NCBI GenBank assembly: GCA_016284175.1 | Contig: JAEEOJ010000077.1 | Coordinates: 1 to 64,000 of the forward strand | Source: Lachnospiraceae bacterium | GTDB lineage: Bacteria > Bacillota > Clostridia > Lachnospirales > Lachnospiraceae | Reading direction: 5' to 3' | Length of the DNA: 64,000 nt | Shown: piece by piece, positions 27,565-36,553 of the stretch | Layout of the letters: the number at the start of each line of letters is the position of its first letter | Numbering within the stretch: the first letter of the stretch is position 1 | Position numbers and translations under genes: made by a program | The notes under the pieces: generated by a model | The model's database searches: none | Told to the model about the DNA's origin: nothing | Seen by the model: the letters and a program-made list of their open reading frames with translations, nothing else

Positions 27565-28863
27565 ATGATAATAAAAAACGGCCGGATAATCGATCCTGCA
27601 AACAACTTAGACGCCATCGGAGATATCCAAGTCAAAGACGGTATCATAACGAATGTGATCATAAAAGAAAAAGTGTCCGATAATTTGGACATGTCCGATG
27701 AAGAAATCATAGACGCAACGGGCCTTATTGTAATGCCCGGCTTTATAGATGTTCATTCACATTTCAGAGATCCCGGATTTGAATACAAGGAAGATATTTT
27801 CACGGGTGCTAAGGCAGCGGCAGCAGGCGGATATACGACCGTTGTTTTAATGTGTAACACAAAGCCCACCGTGGATAATCCCGAGACGCTTGATTATGTT
27901 TTAAACAAGGGTAAGCAGACCGAGATAAAAGTCGAATCCTGCTCGACTGTCACATACGGACTTAAGGGTGAGAAGCTTACAGACTTTGATGAGATGATTA
28001 AACACGGTGCAGTAGGTTTCACCGATGACGGCATTCCTTTAATGGATGAAAATATTCTTCGCGAAGCTTTCAGGAAAGCAAAGGATTATCCGGTCAGTCT
28101 TCATGAAGAAGATAAAACACTTATTAAAAACAACGGCATCAATCATGGCAAAGCCAGTGAGCATTACGGTGTATACGGCTCGCCGAGAGAAGCAGAAATA
28201 AGTCTTATAGGCAGAGACTTACAGATTGCGCTCGAAGAAGGCGGAATGATTGATGTGCAGCATATTTCCTCAAAGGAAGGCGTAGCGCTCGTCAGAGAGG
28301 CTCTGCGTAAAGATTTAAGCACACAGAGTGTAAGACACATTCACGCAGAAGCAACTCCGCAGCATTTCTCGCTTACCGAAGATGCCTTAATTAAGAAAGG
28401 CACACTTGGCAAACTTAATCCTCCTTTCAGAGAGGAAGCAGACAGACTGGCCATTATCGAAGGCCTTAAGGACGGAACGATAGATTTAATCGCAACCGAC
28501 CACGCTCCTCATGCAGCAGAGGAAAAGGCCAAGAGCATAACTGATGCTCCGAGCGGAATGATTGGACTTGAAACAGCATTCGCGCTTGCTGTAACACATC
28601 TTGTAAATGAAGCAGGCATGAGTCTATCGGATGTGGTAAGTAAGATTACGATTAATCCTGCAAAGCTTTATAAGTTCGACAGAGGAACTTTGGGTGTTGG
28701 CAAGCCTGCAGATATCACTATTGCAGACATAAACGAAAAGTGGATTGTAAGTGAAAACGATATCAAGTCTAAATCCTGCAACACTCCTTTTTTAGGAGAA
28801 GAACTTACCGGTCGAATTAAATACACAATCTGTGACGGAAAAGTAGTATTTTCAAATAAATAA
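27565..28863 (+). CDS. pyrC: Dihydroorotase
   Basis: 432 residues of the class I bacterial amidohydrolase. Metal ligands lie in DVHSHFRDPGFEYKED (about residues 62-64) and ATDHAPHAAEEK (about 312-316). It cyclises carbamoyl-aspartate to dihydroorotate. It starts 12 nt after murF and is followed by pyrK, so pyrimidine genes are read together with cell-wall genes. Confidence 0.95.
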   Translation: MIIKNGRIIDPANNLDAIGDIQVKDGIITNVIIKEKVSDNLDMSDEEIIDATGLIVMPGFIDVHSHFRDPGFEYKEDIFTGAKAAAAGGYTTVVLMCNTKPTVDNPETLDYVLNKGKQTEIKVESCSTVTYGLKGEKLTDFDEMIKHGAVGFTDDGIPLMDENILREAFRKAKDYPVSLHEEDKTLIKNNGINHGKASEHYGVYGSPREAEISLIGRDLQIALEEGGMIDVQHISSKEGVALVREALRKDLSTQSVRHIHAEATPQHFSLTEDALIKKGTLGKLNPPFREEADRLAIIEGLKDGTIDLIATDHAPHAAEEKAKSITDAPSGMIGLETAFALAVTHLVNEAGMSLSDVVSKITINPAKLYKFDRGTLGVGKPADITIADINEKWIVSENDIKSKSCNTPFLGEELTGRIKYTICDGKVVFSNK

Positions 28864-28875
28864 TCAGGAGGCAAC

Positions 28876-29652
28876 ATGTTTTACAGAAATATTGATGAAG
28901 GGAAGGTAATTTCGCAGGAAGAAATTTCAAGCGGAATCTTCAGCCTTCTCGTGGAAAATAAAGGCGCAGCATTCGCATCGCCCGGACAGTTCGTAGGAGT
29001 TTATCCAAATTCCAAGGATACGCTTCTTATGCGTCCGATTAGTATCTGCGAAACGAAAGACGGTGCAACAAGACTTGTTTACAGAGTCGCAGGGAAAGGT
29101 ACTAAAGAATTTTCATCACTCAAAGAGGGCGACAAAGTAAGACTTCTTGCAAACTTAGGAAACGGTTTCCCCGTTGATGAAGTTAAAGGCAAATGCATCG
29201 TGCTTATGGGTGGCGGTATCGGTATCCCTCCCATGCTTGGCGTTGCAAAGGCTTTACAGGGCGAAGATGTGCATGCATATTTAGGCTTTAGAAACAAAGA
29301 TACATTCTTATCAGACGAATTCATGCAGTACTGCAAACTCTATCTTGCAAGCGAAGACGGCAGCATCGGTGTAAAAGGAAACGTGCTTGACGCACTTAGA
29401 GCCAGCACAGGCATTAAGCCTGATGTCATCATGGCCTGCGGTCCAATGCCCATGCTTCGTGCAATTAAAAAGTACGCAGAAGAGAACAACATCATTGCAT
29501 ATATTTCACTTGAAGAGCGTATGGCCTGCGGTGTAGGCGCGTGCCTCGGCTGCGTATGCAGGACAGTTAAAAAAGACGATCATTCACATGTAAACAATAC
29601 AAGAATCTGTACCGAAGGTCCGGTTTTTGATGCAAGGGAGGTGGATATCTGA
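28876..29652 (+). CDS. pyrK: Dihydroorotate dehydrogenase B, electron-transfer subunit
   Basis: 258 residues. FAD domain with MRPISICE, NAD domain with GGGIGIPPMLGVAKAL, and the C-terminal 2Fe-2S motif CGVGACLGCVCRTV...ICTEGPVF. It passes electrons from PyrD to NAD. The ATG follows AGGAGG, and its stop shares a base with the pyrD start. Confidence 0.95.
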   Translation: MFYRNIDEGKVISQEEISSGIFSLLVENKGAAFASPGQFVGVYPNSKDTLLMRPISICETKDGATRLVYRVAGKGTKEFSSLKEGDKVRLLANLGNGFPVDEVKGKCIVLMGGGIGIPPMLGVAKALQGEDVHAYLGFRNKDTFLSDEFMQYCKLYLASEDGSIGVKGNVLDALRASTGIKPDVIMACGPMPMLRAIKKYAEENNIIAYISLEERMACGVGACLGCVCRTVKKDDHSHVNNTRICTEGPVFDAREVDI

Positions 29653-30554
29653 TGAATACAAAAGTTACCATCGCCGGTGTGGAATTTAAAAATCCCGTAA
29701 TGACTGCATCGGGAACATTCGGTTCTGGAATGGAATATTCGCAGTTTGTAGATCTTAACAGACTCGGCGCTGTTGTCACCAAAGGTGTGAGCAACATTCC
29801 CTGGGAAGGCAATCCGACTCCGAGAGTCGCAGAAGTTTACGGAGGCATGCTTAACGCAATCGGTCTTCAGAACCCCGGCGTTGACGTTATGATAGAGCGC
29901 GACCTTCCTTTCCTCGCAAAATACGATACAAAAGTAATCGTTAATGTTTGCGGAAAATCTGTCGAAGATTATATTGAAGCGGTTGAAAGATTAAACGACA
30001 CCGCAGTCGATATGTTTGAAATTAACGTATCCTGCCCCAACGTAAAAGAAGGCGCAATCGCTTTCGGACAGAAGGCAGATGCACTTTTTAACATAACGGA
30101 CAAAATCAAAAAAGCTTCAAAGAAACCAATCATCATGAAGCTTAGCCCCAATGTCACTGACATTACTGAAATGGCTAAGGCAGCAGAGGCAGCAGGCAGC
30201 GATGCAATCTCGCTCATCAATACCATCACCGGTATGAAGATTGATATCGAGAGAAGAAAAATGGTGCTTGCTAACAAGACCGGCGGAATGTCAGGTCCTG
30301 CGATTAAGCCCGTAGCTGTAAGGATGGTTTACCAGTGCGCAAATGCCGTTAAGATTCCCATCATCGGAATGGGCGGAATCATGACGGGCGAGGATGCCAT
30401 CGAATTTATCATGGCAGGTGCAAGCGCAGTTGCAGTCGGTGCAGCAAACTTTATCAATCCTTATGCAACAATTGATGTGGTTGAAGGTATAGAAAGATTT
30501 ATGATTTCCCACAATATTGCCGATATAAATGATATCAGAGGTTGTGTGGGCTAA
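29652..30554 (+). CDS. pyrD: Dihydroorotate dehydrogenase B, catalytic subunit
   Basis: 300 residues, class 1B. ASGTFGSGMEYSQF, VSNIPWEGNPTPRVAE, EINVSCPNVKEGA (catalytic Cys in NVSCPN) and the FMN-phosphate site IPIIGMGGIMTGEDAIEFIMAGASAVAVG. It forms the heterotetramer with PyrK, encoded immediately upstream with a 1-nt overlap (TGATG). Confidence 0.96.
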   Translation: MNTKVTIAGVEFKNPVMTASGTFGSGMEYSQFVDLNRLGAVVTKGVSNIPWEGNPTPRVAEVYGGMLNAIGLQNPGVDVMIERDLPFLAKYDTKVIVNVCGKSVEDYIEAVERLNDTAVDMFEINVSCPNVKEGAIAFGQKADALFNITDKIKKASKKPIIMKLSPNVTDITEMAKAAEAAGSDAISLINTITGMKIDIERRKMVLANKTGGMSGPAIKPVAVRMVYQCANAVKIPIIGMGGIMTGEDAIEFIMAGASAVAVGAANFINPYATIDVVEGIERFMISHNIADINDIRGCVG

Positions 30555-30581
30555 TGGTTTATTGATTTCGGGGGATATGAT

Positions 30582-31883
30582 ATGGCAATTAATAAAACCG
30601 TAAGAGAAAAAGCATATGCAAAAGTAAATCTCGGACTCGATGTTTTAAGAAAACGCGAAGACGGATATCATGAAGTCAAAATGGTTATGCAGACCATCGG
30701 TATCTGCGACGAACTGATTATAACCACTTCCGCGGACACAGTCGGAGTTACTTTAAAAGCAGACATTGACAATCTTCCGCTCGACGATACCAACTTAATC
30801 GTAAAAGCGGCAAATCTCATAATCGAAAAATACGGCATCAAGCAGGGCATCGAAGTCAAGCTCATAAAAAACATTCCGATGTCGGCAGGCCTAGCGGGCG
30901 GAAGCTCCGATGCTGCAGCAACACTTCGCGGAATGAACAGACTCTTCGGTCTCGGACTTACCGATGAAGAACTTTGCAGACTCGGTGTGAGAATCGGCGC
31001 AGACGTGCCTTACTGCATCCGCGGCGGCACATACTTAGCCGAAGGACTTGGCGAAGAACTCACCAAACTTCCCGAAGTGCCTCAGTGCACTGTGCTTGTT
31101 GCTAAGCCTAAATTCGGCGTATCCACAGGCTACGTATATCAGAGTTTAAGACTTGATCAGGTGAGAAAACATCCTGACATAGACGCAGTTGTGGAAAGCA
31201 TTAAGAAGAACGACTTAAAGGGCATAGCTTTTAACATGGAGAACATCCTCGAGACAGTTACCGTTCGCGATTATCCGTTCATCCAGATCATAAAAGATAT
31301 AATGAACGACTTCGGCGCATTAAAAACCCTGATGAGCGGCAGCGGCCCTACCGTATTCGGTTTGTTTGACAACAAGGCAAACGCAGAAAGGGCAGCAGTT
31401 ACTTTAAGAGACCTTGATGACGTAGGCGATGTAATCGTTACATGTTTCGAAGACCTTAACTCCGATGAAGTCACCAAGAAAGCCCAGATTACTCTTAAGA
31501 GTGTCATGGATGATGACGAACCTTCCGTTGAAGTTCATGAATGTATCGCAGTTGAGAAACGCGGAACCATCAGCGTAACCTACCGCGAAAAGGATCCCGA
31601 AACCGGCTCCGAGATAATCAACACCATGACCATCAGCGACAGAAGAATCGACTACTGTAAATCCGGTTCAACCAGTACGCATATGGTCATAACTCCTGAC
31701 GAGGCAACGAGTACAATCTACAGAACGCCTTTCGGAAACATTATCATTGATATCATCTGCCATGAGTATGTATTAAATGAAATTGCTGATCGAATAAGAC
31801 TCGAGCTTGACTATGATGTAATGCAAGGCGGTACCAATGTAAATCATTGCAATATGACAATTGAGATAGAGTACAATATTTAA
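30582..31883 (+). CDS. ispE: IspE kinase fused to a DUF1934 domain
   Basis: 433 residues. Residues 1 to about 290 are a full GHMP kinase, 4-diphosphocytidyl-2-C-methyl-D-erythritol kinase: AYAKVNLGLDVLRKREDGYH, PMSAGLAGGSSDAAATLRGMN (about 99-119), LMSGSGPTVFGLF. It acts in the MEP isoprenoid pathway. Residues about 300-433 match DUF1934 (YwiB-like): GTISVTYREKDPETGSEIIN, HMVITPDEATSTIYRTPFG, ending in an all-beta segment. DUF1934 is normally a free-standing protein of about 140 residues. The frame is uninterrupted, and a terminator follows. Confidence 0.9.
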   Translation: MAINKTVREKAYAKVNLGLDVLRKREDGYHEVKMVMQTIGICDELIITTSADTVGVTLKADIDNLPLDDTNLIVKAANLIIEKYGIKQGIEVKLIKNIPMSAGLAGGSSDAAATLRGMNRLFGLGLTDEELCRLGVRIGADVPYCIRGGTYLAEGLGEELTKLPEVPQCTVLVAKPKFGVSTGYVYQSLRLDQVRKHPDIDAVVESIKKNDLKGIAFNMENILETVTVRDYPFIQIIKDIMNDFGALKTLMSGSGPTVFGLFDNKANAERAAVTLRDLDDVGDVIVTCFEDLNSDEVTKKAQITLKSVMDDDEPSVEVHECIAVEKRGTISVTYREKDPETGSEIINTMTISDRRIDYCKSGSTSTHMVITPDEATSTIYRTPFGNIIIDIICHEYVLNEIADRIRLELDYDVMQGGTNVNHCNMTIEIEYNI

Positions 31884-31895
31884 ATATTTCTACAT

Positions 31896-31927
31896 ACCTC
31901 GCAACCAAATGGTTGCGAGGTTTTTTT
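31896..31927 (+). terminator. Rho-independent terminator of the ddl-ispE region
   Basis: Stem CCTCGCAACC/GGTTGCGAGG with AAAT loop and seven T's. Confidence 0.96.
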
Positions 31928-32076
31928 ATTGTCAAAAAACAGATTCCAGAGTAGAATGTGAGTACATTCATTTTTTATCATGTCCGATTCGGACATTATT
32001 TCCCGTTATTTATTTAATTATTTGTGTGTAGCATGGGGCAAATTTTAAAATTTTTTATAGAAAGGGGTTGACTTGG

Positions 32077-32490
32077 TTGAGAAATATCTCATACAATATT
32101 AATGAGCAAATAAGTGAAAAATCTTTTATGGTAGAGTTTTATGAGACCGAAGACGGAAAGAGGCCGGTAGAGGATTTTCTTGATTCGCTAGATAATAAAA
32201 CTGCTTCTAAAATGCTTGGGCTAATGGAATTGCTTGAGGAAAAAGGAGATGGACTTAGAATGCCTTATTCCAAGCATTTAGGAAATGGTATTTTTGAACT
32301 CCGATGTAAGCTTGGCACCAATAATACGAGAGCATTATATTTCTTTTATTATGGTGGAAAAATAGTTATTACAAATGGTTTTGTAAAGAAGACTCAAAGA
32401 ACTCCACCTAGTGAAATCAAATTGTCAAAACACAGAAGAGAAGAATGGATAAAAAGGCAAGAGGAATCATATAAGGATATAGGGAGGTGA
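32077..32490 (+). CDS. HigB/RelE-like toxin (Gp49 family)
   Basis: About 138 residues. The core VEFYETEDGKRPVEDFLDSLDNKTASKMLGLMELLEEKG and GNGIFELRCKLGTNNTRALYFFYYGGKIVITNGFVKKTQRTPPSEI is the phage-derived Gp49/HigB fold, an mRNA-cleaving ribosome-dependent toxin family. The start is uncertain: a TTG at 32077 lies 10 nt after AGGGG, another TTG is at 32068, and an ATG at 32128 has no ribosome site. The antitoxin gene follows after 5 nt. Confidence 0.85.
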   Translation: MRNISYNINEQISEKSFMVEFYETEDGKRPVEDFLDSLDNKTASKMLGLMELLEEKGDGLRMPYSKHLGNGIFELRCKLGTNNTRALYFFYYGGKIVITNGFVKKTQRTPPSEIKLSKHRREEWIKRQEESYKDIGR

Positions 32491-32495
32491 TTTTT

Positions 32496-32786
32496 ATGAA
32501 TTTAAAAGAATACAAAGAAAAAAGAATGAAGGATCCTGAGTTCGCAAAAGCATATTTAGATATGCAGCCTGAAATGCAGGTGATTCGTGCTTTGATTGAT
32601 GCGAGAATATCTCAGAATATGAGCCAGAAGGAATTGTCGGAGAAAACCGGAATTGCTCAGACGGAGATAAGCAAGCTCGAAAACGGAACACGCAATCCAT
32701 CAATCAAACTTCTGCAGCGTCTTGCGGACGGAATGGGAATGGTTTTAACCGTAACATTTACTCCCAAAGAAACTATGATTAAATAA
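32496..32786 (+). CDS. XRE-family antitoxin (HigA-like)
   Basis: About 96 residues. HTH at about 35-85 (IDARISQNMSQKELSEKTGIAQTEISKLENGTRNPSIKLLQRLADGMG). The ATG at 32496 follows AGGGAGGTG at 32481-32489, which overlaps the toxin stop. It neutralises the toxin and probably represses the pair; 'ATGTCCG-ATT-CGGACAT' at about 31981 upstream is a possible operator. Confidence 0.88.
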   Translation: MNLKEYKEKRMKDPEFAKAYLDMQPEMQVIRALIDARISQNMSQKELSEKTGIAQTEISKLENGTRNPSIKLLQRLADGMGMVLTVTFTPKETMIK

Positions 32787-32787
32787 T

Positions 32788-32825
32788 AAAAAAGGCAGTT
32801 CATTTTGAACTGCCTTAAACTTTAT
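32788..32825. terminator. Bidirectional terminator between convergent genes
   Basis: Stem AAGGCAGTTCA/TGAACTGCCTT, with A's on the left and a T-rich right flank, serving the antitoxin gene and the opposing membrane-protein gene. Confidence 0.88.
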
Positions 32826-33331
32826 TTTTTACTAATCGGCTTGGCACCGGCTTTTTCCTGAAGCTTCTCAACTGTACGCTTGAAGAAGTTTTTCTTCTTT
32901 GCGGGAGCAAGCTCCTGTTTGCCGTGCGCAAGTTTTACGGATACGATGTACATTCCGCTGACTACTGCCTTAACTTCCTTCTTAACGGGAATGGAATCGA
33001 AAATCTTGTCGTCTGCGATGAGTGTTACGATCTGAGGTCCGACCTTAGCCTTAACAACGGGAACTTTTAAGAGCCTTGTCATCTTGGGCGCCTGGTCAAC
33101 AACCGACTGAGGGAAGCCTGCGTCTTTAAATCTGACTTTCTTCTTGTCGATGATAAGCATCGTCATGTTCTGTCTGGCTGCATCAATCTGCTTCTGCTGC
33201 TCAGCCTGCTTCTTATCCATTCTCTTTCCAACGAAGAAAAGAACGATAACTGCTATAAGTAAAACCAAGGTAATGGACATCATTACGATGGAGAATGGTG
33301 ATATCTGTATTAAAAGTAAATTCGGTACCAT
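32822..33331 (-). CDS. Conserved single-pass membrane protein, function unknown
   Basis: 169 residues. One N-terminal membrane helix (about 14-37), then a charged Lys/Gln-rich segment, then a cytoplasmic beta-rich region (KKKVRFKDAGFPQSVV, VPVVKAKVGPQIVTLIADDKIF) and a Lys-rich tail. Read leftward, AGGAGG precedes the ATG correctly. Not recognised as a named family. It is the only minus-strand gene in the first 62 kb. Confidence 0.75.
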   Translation of the reverse strand: MVPNLLLIQISPFSIVMMSITLVLLIAVIVLFFVGKRMDKKQAEQQKQIDAARQNMTMLIIDKKKVRFKDAGFPQSVVDQAPKMTRLLKVPVVKAKVGPQIVTLIADDKIFDSIPVKKEVKAVVSGMYIVSVKLAHGKQELAPAKKKNFFKRTVEKLQEKAGAKPISKK

Positions 33332-33457
33332 TTATTGCCTCCTAAAAAATTGCTATACCATAATATCAAAAAACTCTGAAAATAGCAAGAATACATAAAT
33401 TTGTAAAAATGATTAAAAAAAGCCCTTAAGCATATAAAAATATGTAAATTACGCGTA

Positions 33458-33486
33458 TTGATTTATAAAAATTGCTGTGTTATCAT
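33458..33486 (+). promoter_or_regulatory. Promoter of the ParA-like gene
   Basis: TTGATT (33458-33463), 17-bp spacer, TATCAT (33481-33486). Transcription from about 33493 excludes the upstream in-frame ATG at 33458 and supports the start at 33590. Confidence 0.65.
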
Positions 33487-33589
33487 AGGTGCGATAAAAT
33501 TTCACGAACTATACATAAAAGTATATAAGTATGTATGTCGAAAGGAATTTCGGCGTTCATTTTTTTACACAGTCAAAAAAGGTCGGCAT

Positions 33590-34270
33590 ATGAGCGATAG
33601 GAAGTTTAACATTATATGCGGTCATTACGGATGCGGTAAGAGCAATTATTCAATCAATCTTGCCCTCGATATGGCTAGTAAGGGCAGAAGAGTCATGCTC
33701 GTGGATTTGGACCTGGTCAATCCGTACTTCCTTTCATCAGGCTACAAAGACATGCTCGAAGAGAACGGCATCAAAGTAATCGCTCCGCTCTTTGCAAACA
33801 CCAACGTGGAAACGCCCGCACTTCCCGCAGACTTAAACCTCATGTTTGAGACTGACATGGATGTCGTGATGGATTTAGGCGGCGACGATGCAGGCGCAGT
33901 TGTCCTCGGCCGCTACGCCGGACAGCTTTCACAGATTAACTACGAAATGACCTACCTCGTAAACAAGTACAGAAACTTAACTGCAACTGTAGACGATACG
34001 GTAGAAATCATAAAAGAAATAGAAGCAGCTTCAAGATGTAAGGCTACGAAAGTATTAAATAACTCACATCTTAAATTCGAAACTACGTATAAGACAATTG
34101 AGGAATCAATTGATTATGCGAAAGAGGTTGCTAAGATTTTGAATTTGCCTTTTATGGGCAGTACAATACCTAAGTTCGTACTTGAAGATGAGACCATAAA
34201 AGATAAAATCGAATCTTCTAACGAGACTTTCATCCCCATCGATATCTATGTAAGAGCTCCTTGGGAATAA
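33590..34270 (+). CDS. ParA/MinD-like P-loop ATPase
   Basis: 226 residues. The deviant-type P-loop IICGHYGCGKSNYSINLALDMASKGRRVMLVDLDLVNPYF carries GCGKSN in place of KGGVGKT. It includes a VMDLGGDDAGAVVLGRY segment and ends with a partly conserved NNSHLKFETT. It is located upstream of the 2-oxoacid:ferredoxin oxidoreductase genes, as in other Clostridia. A role in maturation or regulation of that enzyme is a guess from location. Confidence 0.8.
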   Translation: MSDRKFNIICGHYGCGKSNYSINLALDMASKGRRVMLVDLDLVNPYFLSSGYKDMLEENGIKVIAPLFANTNVETPALPADLNLMFETDMDVVMDLGGDDAGAVVLGRYAGQLSQINYEMTYLVNKYRNLTATVDDTVEIIKEIEAASRCKATKVLNNSHLKFETTYKTIEESIDYAKEVAKILNLPFMGSTIPKFVLEDETIKDKIESSNETFIPIDIYVRAPWE

Positions 34271-34294
34271 GTCCTTTATACCGATATTTTTTCG

Positions 34295-34456
34295 ATTACC
34301 CGGGAGTGGCGACCGTATGATGCACGAGCGGGTAATATGGCTCCGTCGGTGCTTAATGAGACGAGCATTTTAATGCGAAGTCGAATTTAGCAGCCGCTAC
34401 GTGAGACATCTTAGCGAGAGCGTGCCCGCGGTGTATCGTGCGGTCGACACTCCCCC
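34295..34456 (+). ncRNA. Candidate structured RNA (long helix closing a multibranch loop)
   Basis: 34302-34325 pairs with 34431-34454 over 24 positions with one G-A mismatch and three G-U pairs. Inside are a GCATT/AATGC hairpin near 34365 and a possible GCGGG/CCCGC pairing. ATTACCC (34295-34301) is complementary to GGGTAAT (34330-34336), which would form a pseudoknot or an alternative fold. No ORF crosses the element. It ends 55 nt before the ferredoxin start. No terminator hairpin follows, so it could be a 5' leader element or a free RNA processed from the transcript. The family was not identified. Confidence 0.7.
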
Positions 34457-34511
34457 TGTAAGTCAATAAACAACGGCTAAACATACACAAACGAAAGAGA
34501 GGAAAATACAA

Positions 34512-34718
34512 ATGGCAAAAGTTACGATTAACGAAGCTTTATGTAAAGGTTGCGGTCTTTGCGTGGAAGCGTGCCCCAAGAAATTGCTTGTGCTTGCTAC
34601 GGATCATATTAATGCTAAAGGATATCATCCTTCTACAATGACCGATGAATCTCAGTGCGTTGGTTGCGCATCATGTGCAATCATGTGTCCCGATGTGGCT
34701 ATCAAGGTGGAAAGATAG
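34512..34718 (+). CDS. 2-oxoacid:ferredoxin oxidoreductase, ferredoxin-like delta subunit
   Basis: 68 residues with two 4Fe-4S motifs, CKGCGLCVEACPK and CVGCASCAIMCPD. It carries electrons from the TPP subunit to free ferredoxin. First gene of a compact four-gene operon in the order delta, alpha, beta, gamma, usually annotated as VorD or KorD. Confidence 0.92.
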   Translation: MAKVTINEALCKGCGLCVEACPKKLLVLATDHINAKGYHPSTMTDESQCVGCASCAIMCPDVAIKVER

Positions 34719-34730
34719 GAGGAAAGATAA

Positions 34731-35795
34731 ATGGCAGAGAAAGTTTTGATGAAAGGTAACGAAGCTCTTGCCGAAGCAGCTATCCAGTGTGGCTGCAAGC
34801 ATTACTTCGGTTATCCTATTACCCCTCAGACAGAGGTTGCCGCATATATGTCCAAGAGACTTCCAAAAGAAGGCGGTGTATTCCTTCAGGCAGAGTCAGA
34901 AGTAGCGGCTATCAACATGGTACTTGGTGCAACAAGTGCAGGTGTCAGAGCAATGACATCTTCATCTTCACCGGGAATTTCACTTAAGTCCGAAGGTGTT
35001 TCATACATCGGCGGTTCAGATCTTCCCGCACTTATTATAAATGTACAGAGAGGCGGCCCCGGACTCGGCGGTATCCAGCCTTCACAGTCAGATTACTGGC
35101 AGGCTACAAAAGCTTTAGGTCACGGCGACTTCCAGCTTTTCGTACTCGCTCCTTCAACCATTCAGGAAATGGTAGACTTCGTATCACTTGCATATGAAGT
35201 AGGCGAGAAGTACAGAGTTCCTGCAATGATTCTTTCCGACGGTATGCTCGGACAGATGATGGAGCCCGTTGAATTCCCTCAGAAGAAGGAAGGCCCCGTA
35301 GCAGAAAAAGCATGGGCTACAAACGGTCACCAGAACAAGAGAAAGAAAAACATCATCAACTCGTTATATATTCAGCCTGAAGAGCTTGAAAACCTCATAA
35401 AAGAAAGATACGAGCGTTACGCAAAGATCAAAGAGGAAGAGCAGAGAGCTGAAGAATTCATGTGTGACGATGCTGAAATCTTCGTAGTAGCTTTCGGCGC
35501 AAGTTCACGTGTATCAAGAAGTGCTGTTATGCAGGCAAGAGCAGAGGGTATCAAGGCCGGTCTTATCCGTCCCATCACACTCTGGCCTTTCCCTGACAAG
35601 ACTATCGAAAAGAATGTAGACAAAGCTAAGAAATTCCTTTGCGTCGAGATGAACATGGGTCAGATGGTCGACGACGTTAAGCTTGTTGTTAACGGTCGCA
35701 AGGATGTTGAGTTCTTCGGACGTACAGGTGGTATAATTCCTACACCCGCTGAAGTACTTGCAGAAATTCGAAAGCTGTCTGGAAAGGAGAATTAA
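34731..35795 (+). CDS. 2-oxoacid:ferredoxin oxidoreductase, alpha subunit (VorB-like)
   Basis: 354 residues. KGNEALAEAAIQCGCKHYFGYPITPQTEVAAYMSKRLP and AMTSSSSPGISLKSEGVSYIGGSDLPALIINVQRGGPGLGG are the substrate/TPP pyrimidine-binding motifs of this family. In Clostridia this type is usually annotated as branched-chain 2-oxoacid (isovalerate) or 2-oxoglutarate oxidoreductase. Sequence alone does not settle the substrate. Confidence 0.92.
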   Translation: MAEKVLMKGNEALAEAAIQCGCKHYFGYPITPQTEVAAYMSKRLPKEGGVFLQAESEVAAINMVLGATSAGVRAMTSSSSPGISLKSEGVSYIGGSDLPALIINVQRGGPGLGGIQPSQSDYWQATKALGHGDFQLFVLAPSTIQEMVDFVSLAYEVGEKYRVPAMILSDGMLGQMMEPVEFPQKKEGPVAEKAWATNGHQNKRKKNIINSLYIQPEELENLIKERYERYAKIKEEEQRAEEFMCDDAEIFVVAFGASSRVSRSAVMQARAEGIKAGLIRPITLWPFPDKTIEKNVDKAKKFLCVEMNMGQMVDDVKLVVNGRKDVEFFGRTGGIIPTPAEVLAEIRKLSGKEN

Positions 35796-35797
35796 TC

Positions 35798-36553
35798 ATG
35801 GCTGTAGTATTTGAAAAACCCAAGGCATTAGCTGATGTGCCTTTTCATTACTGCCCCGGATGTACACACGGTATCGTACATCGTCTTGTGGCAGAAGTAT
35901 TAGATGAACTCGGCGTTGAAGGACAGACAGTAGGTGTTGCTTCCGTTGGATGTTCAGTATTCAGTTACAACTACTTTAACTGTGATATGGTACAGGCTGC
36001 ACACGGCCGTGCTCCCGCAGTTGCAACAGGTTTAAAGAGAGCGCTTCCCGACAATGTAATCTTTACATATCAGGGCGACGGTGACCTCGCAGCTATCGGT
36101 ATGGCAGAAACAGTTCATGCCGCAACAAGAGGTGAGAACATCACAGTTATCTTTATCAACAATGCTATTTACGGTATGACAGGCGGCCAGATGGCTCCCA
36201 CATCACTTCCCGGACAGGTTACACAGACTTCTCCTTACGGAAGAGATGTTAAGACAGCAGGTTACCCCATCCGTGTATGCGAGCTTCTCTCCACTCTTTC
36301 AGGAACAGCACTTGCACAGCGTGTAACAGTTGATTCCGTAGCACATGTAAGAGAAGCTAAGAAAGCCATCAAGAAGGGCTTTGAAAACCAGATTAACAAG
36401 AGAGGATACTCCATCATCGAAGTTGTATCCACATGTCCTACCAACTGGGGACTTTCTCCCAAGGAAGCTATGAACTGGCTTAGAGACAACATGCTTCCTT
36501 ACTATCCTCTCGGAGTATATAAAGATGTAACCGCAGAAGGAGGAGAACAGTAA
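35798..36553 (+). CDS. 2-oxoacid:ferredoxin oxidoreductase, beta (TPP) subunit
   Basis: 251 residues. The pyrophosphate-binding motif is GDGDLAAIGMAETVHAATRGENITVIFINNAIYGMTGGQ; YHYCPGCTHGIVHRL near the start is the Cys-containing region of the family. It starts 2 nt after the alpha stop, and its stop overlaps the gamma start by one base. Confidence 0.93.
   Translation: MAVVFEKPKALADVPFHYCPGCTHGIVHRLVAEVLDELGVEGQTVGVASVGCSVFSYNYFNCDMVQAAHGRAPAVATGLKRALPDNVIFTYQGDGDLAAIGMAETVHAATRGENITVIFINNAIYGMTGGQMAPTSLPGQVTQTSPYGRDVKTAGYPIRVCELLSTLSGTALAQRVTVDSVAHVREAKKAIKKGFENQINKRGYSIIEVVSTCPTNWGLSPKEAMNWLRDNMLPYYPLGVYKDVTAEGGEQ

Noticed and set aside
33458-33589. A 44-residue upstream extension of the ParA-like protein
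   Set aside because: A promoter overlaps it and would start transcription at about 33493; the fold and ribosome site start at 33590.
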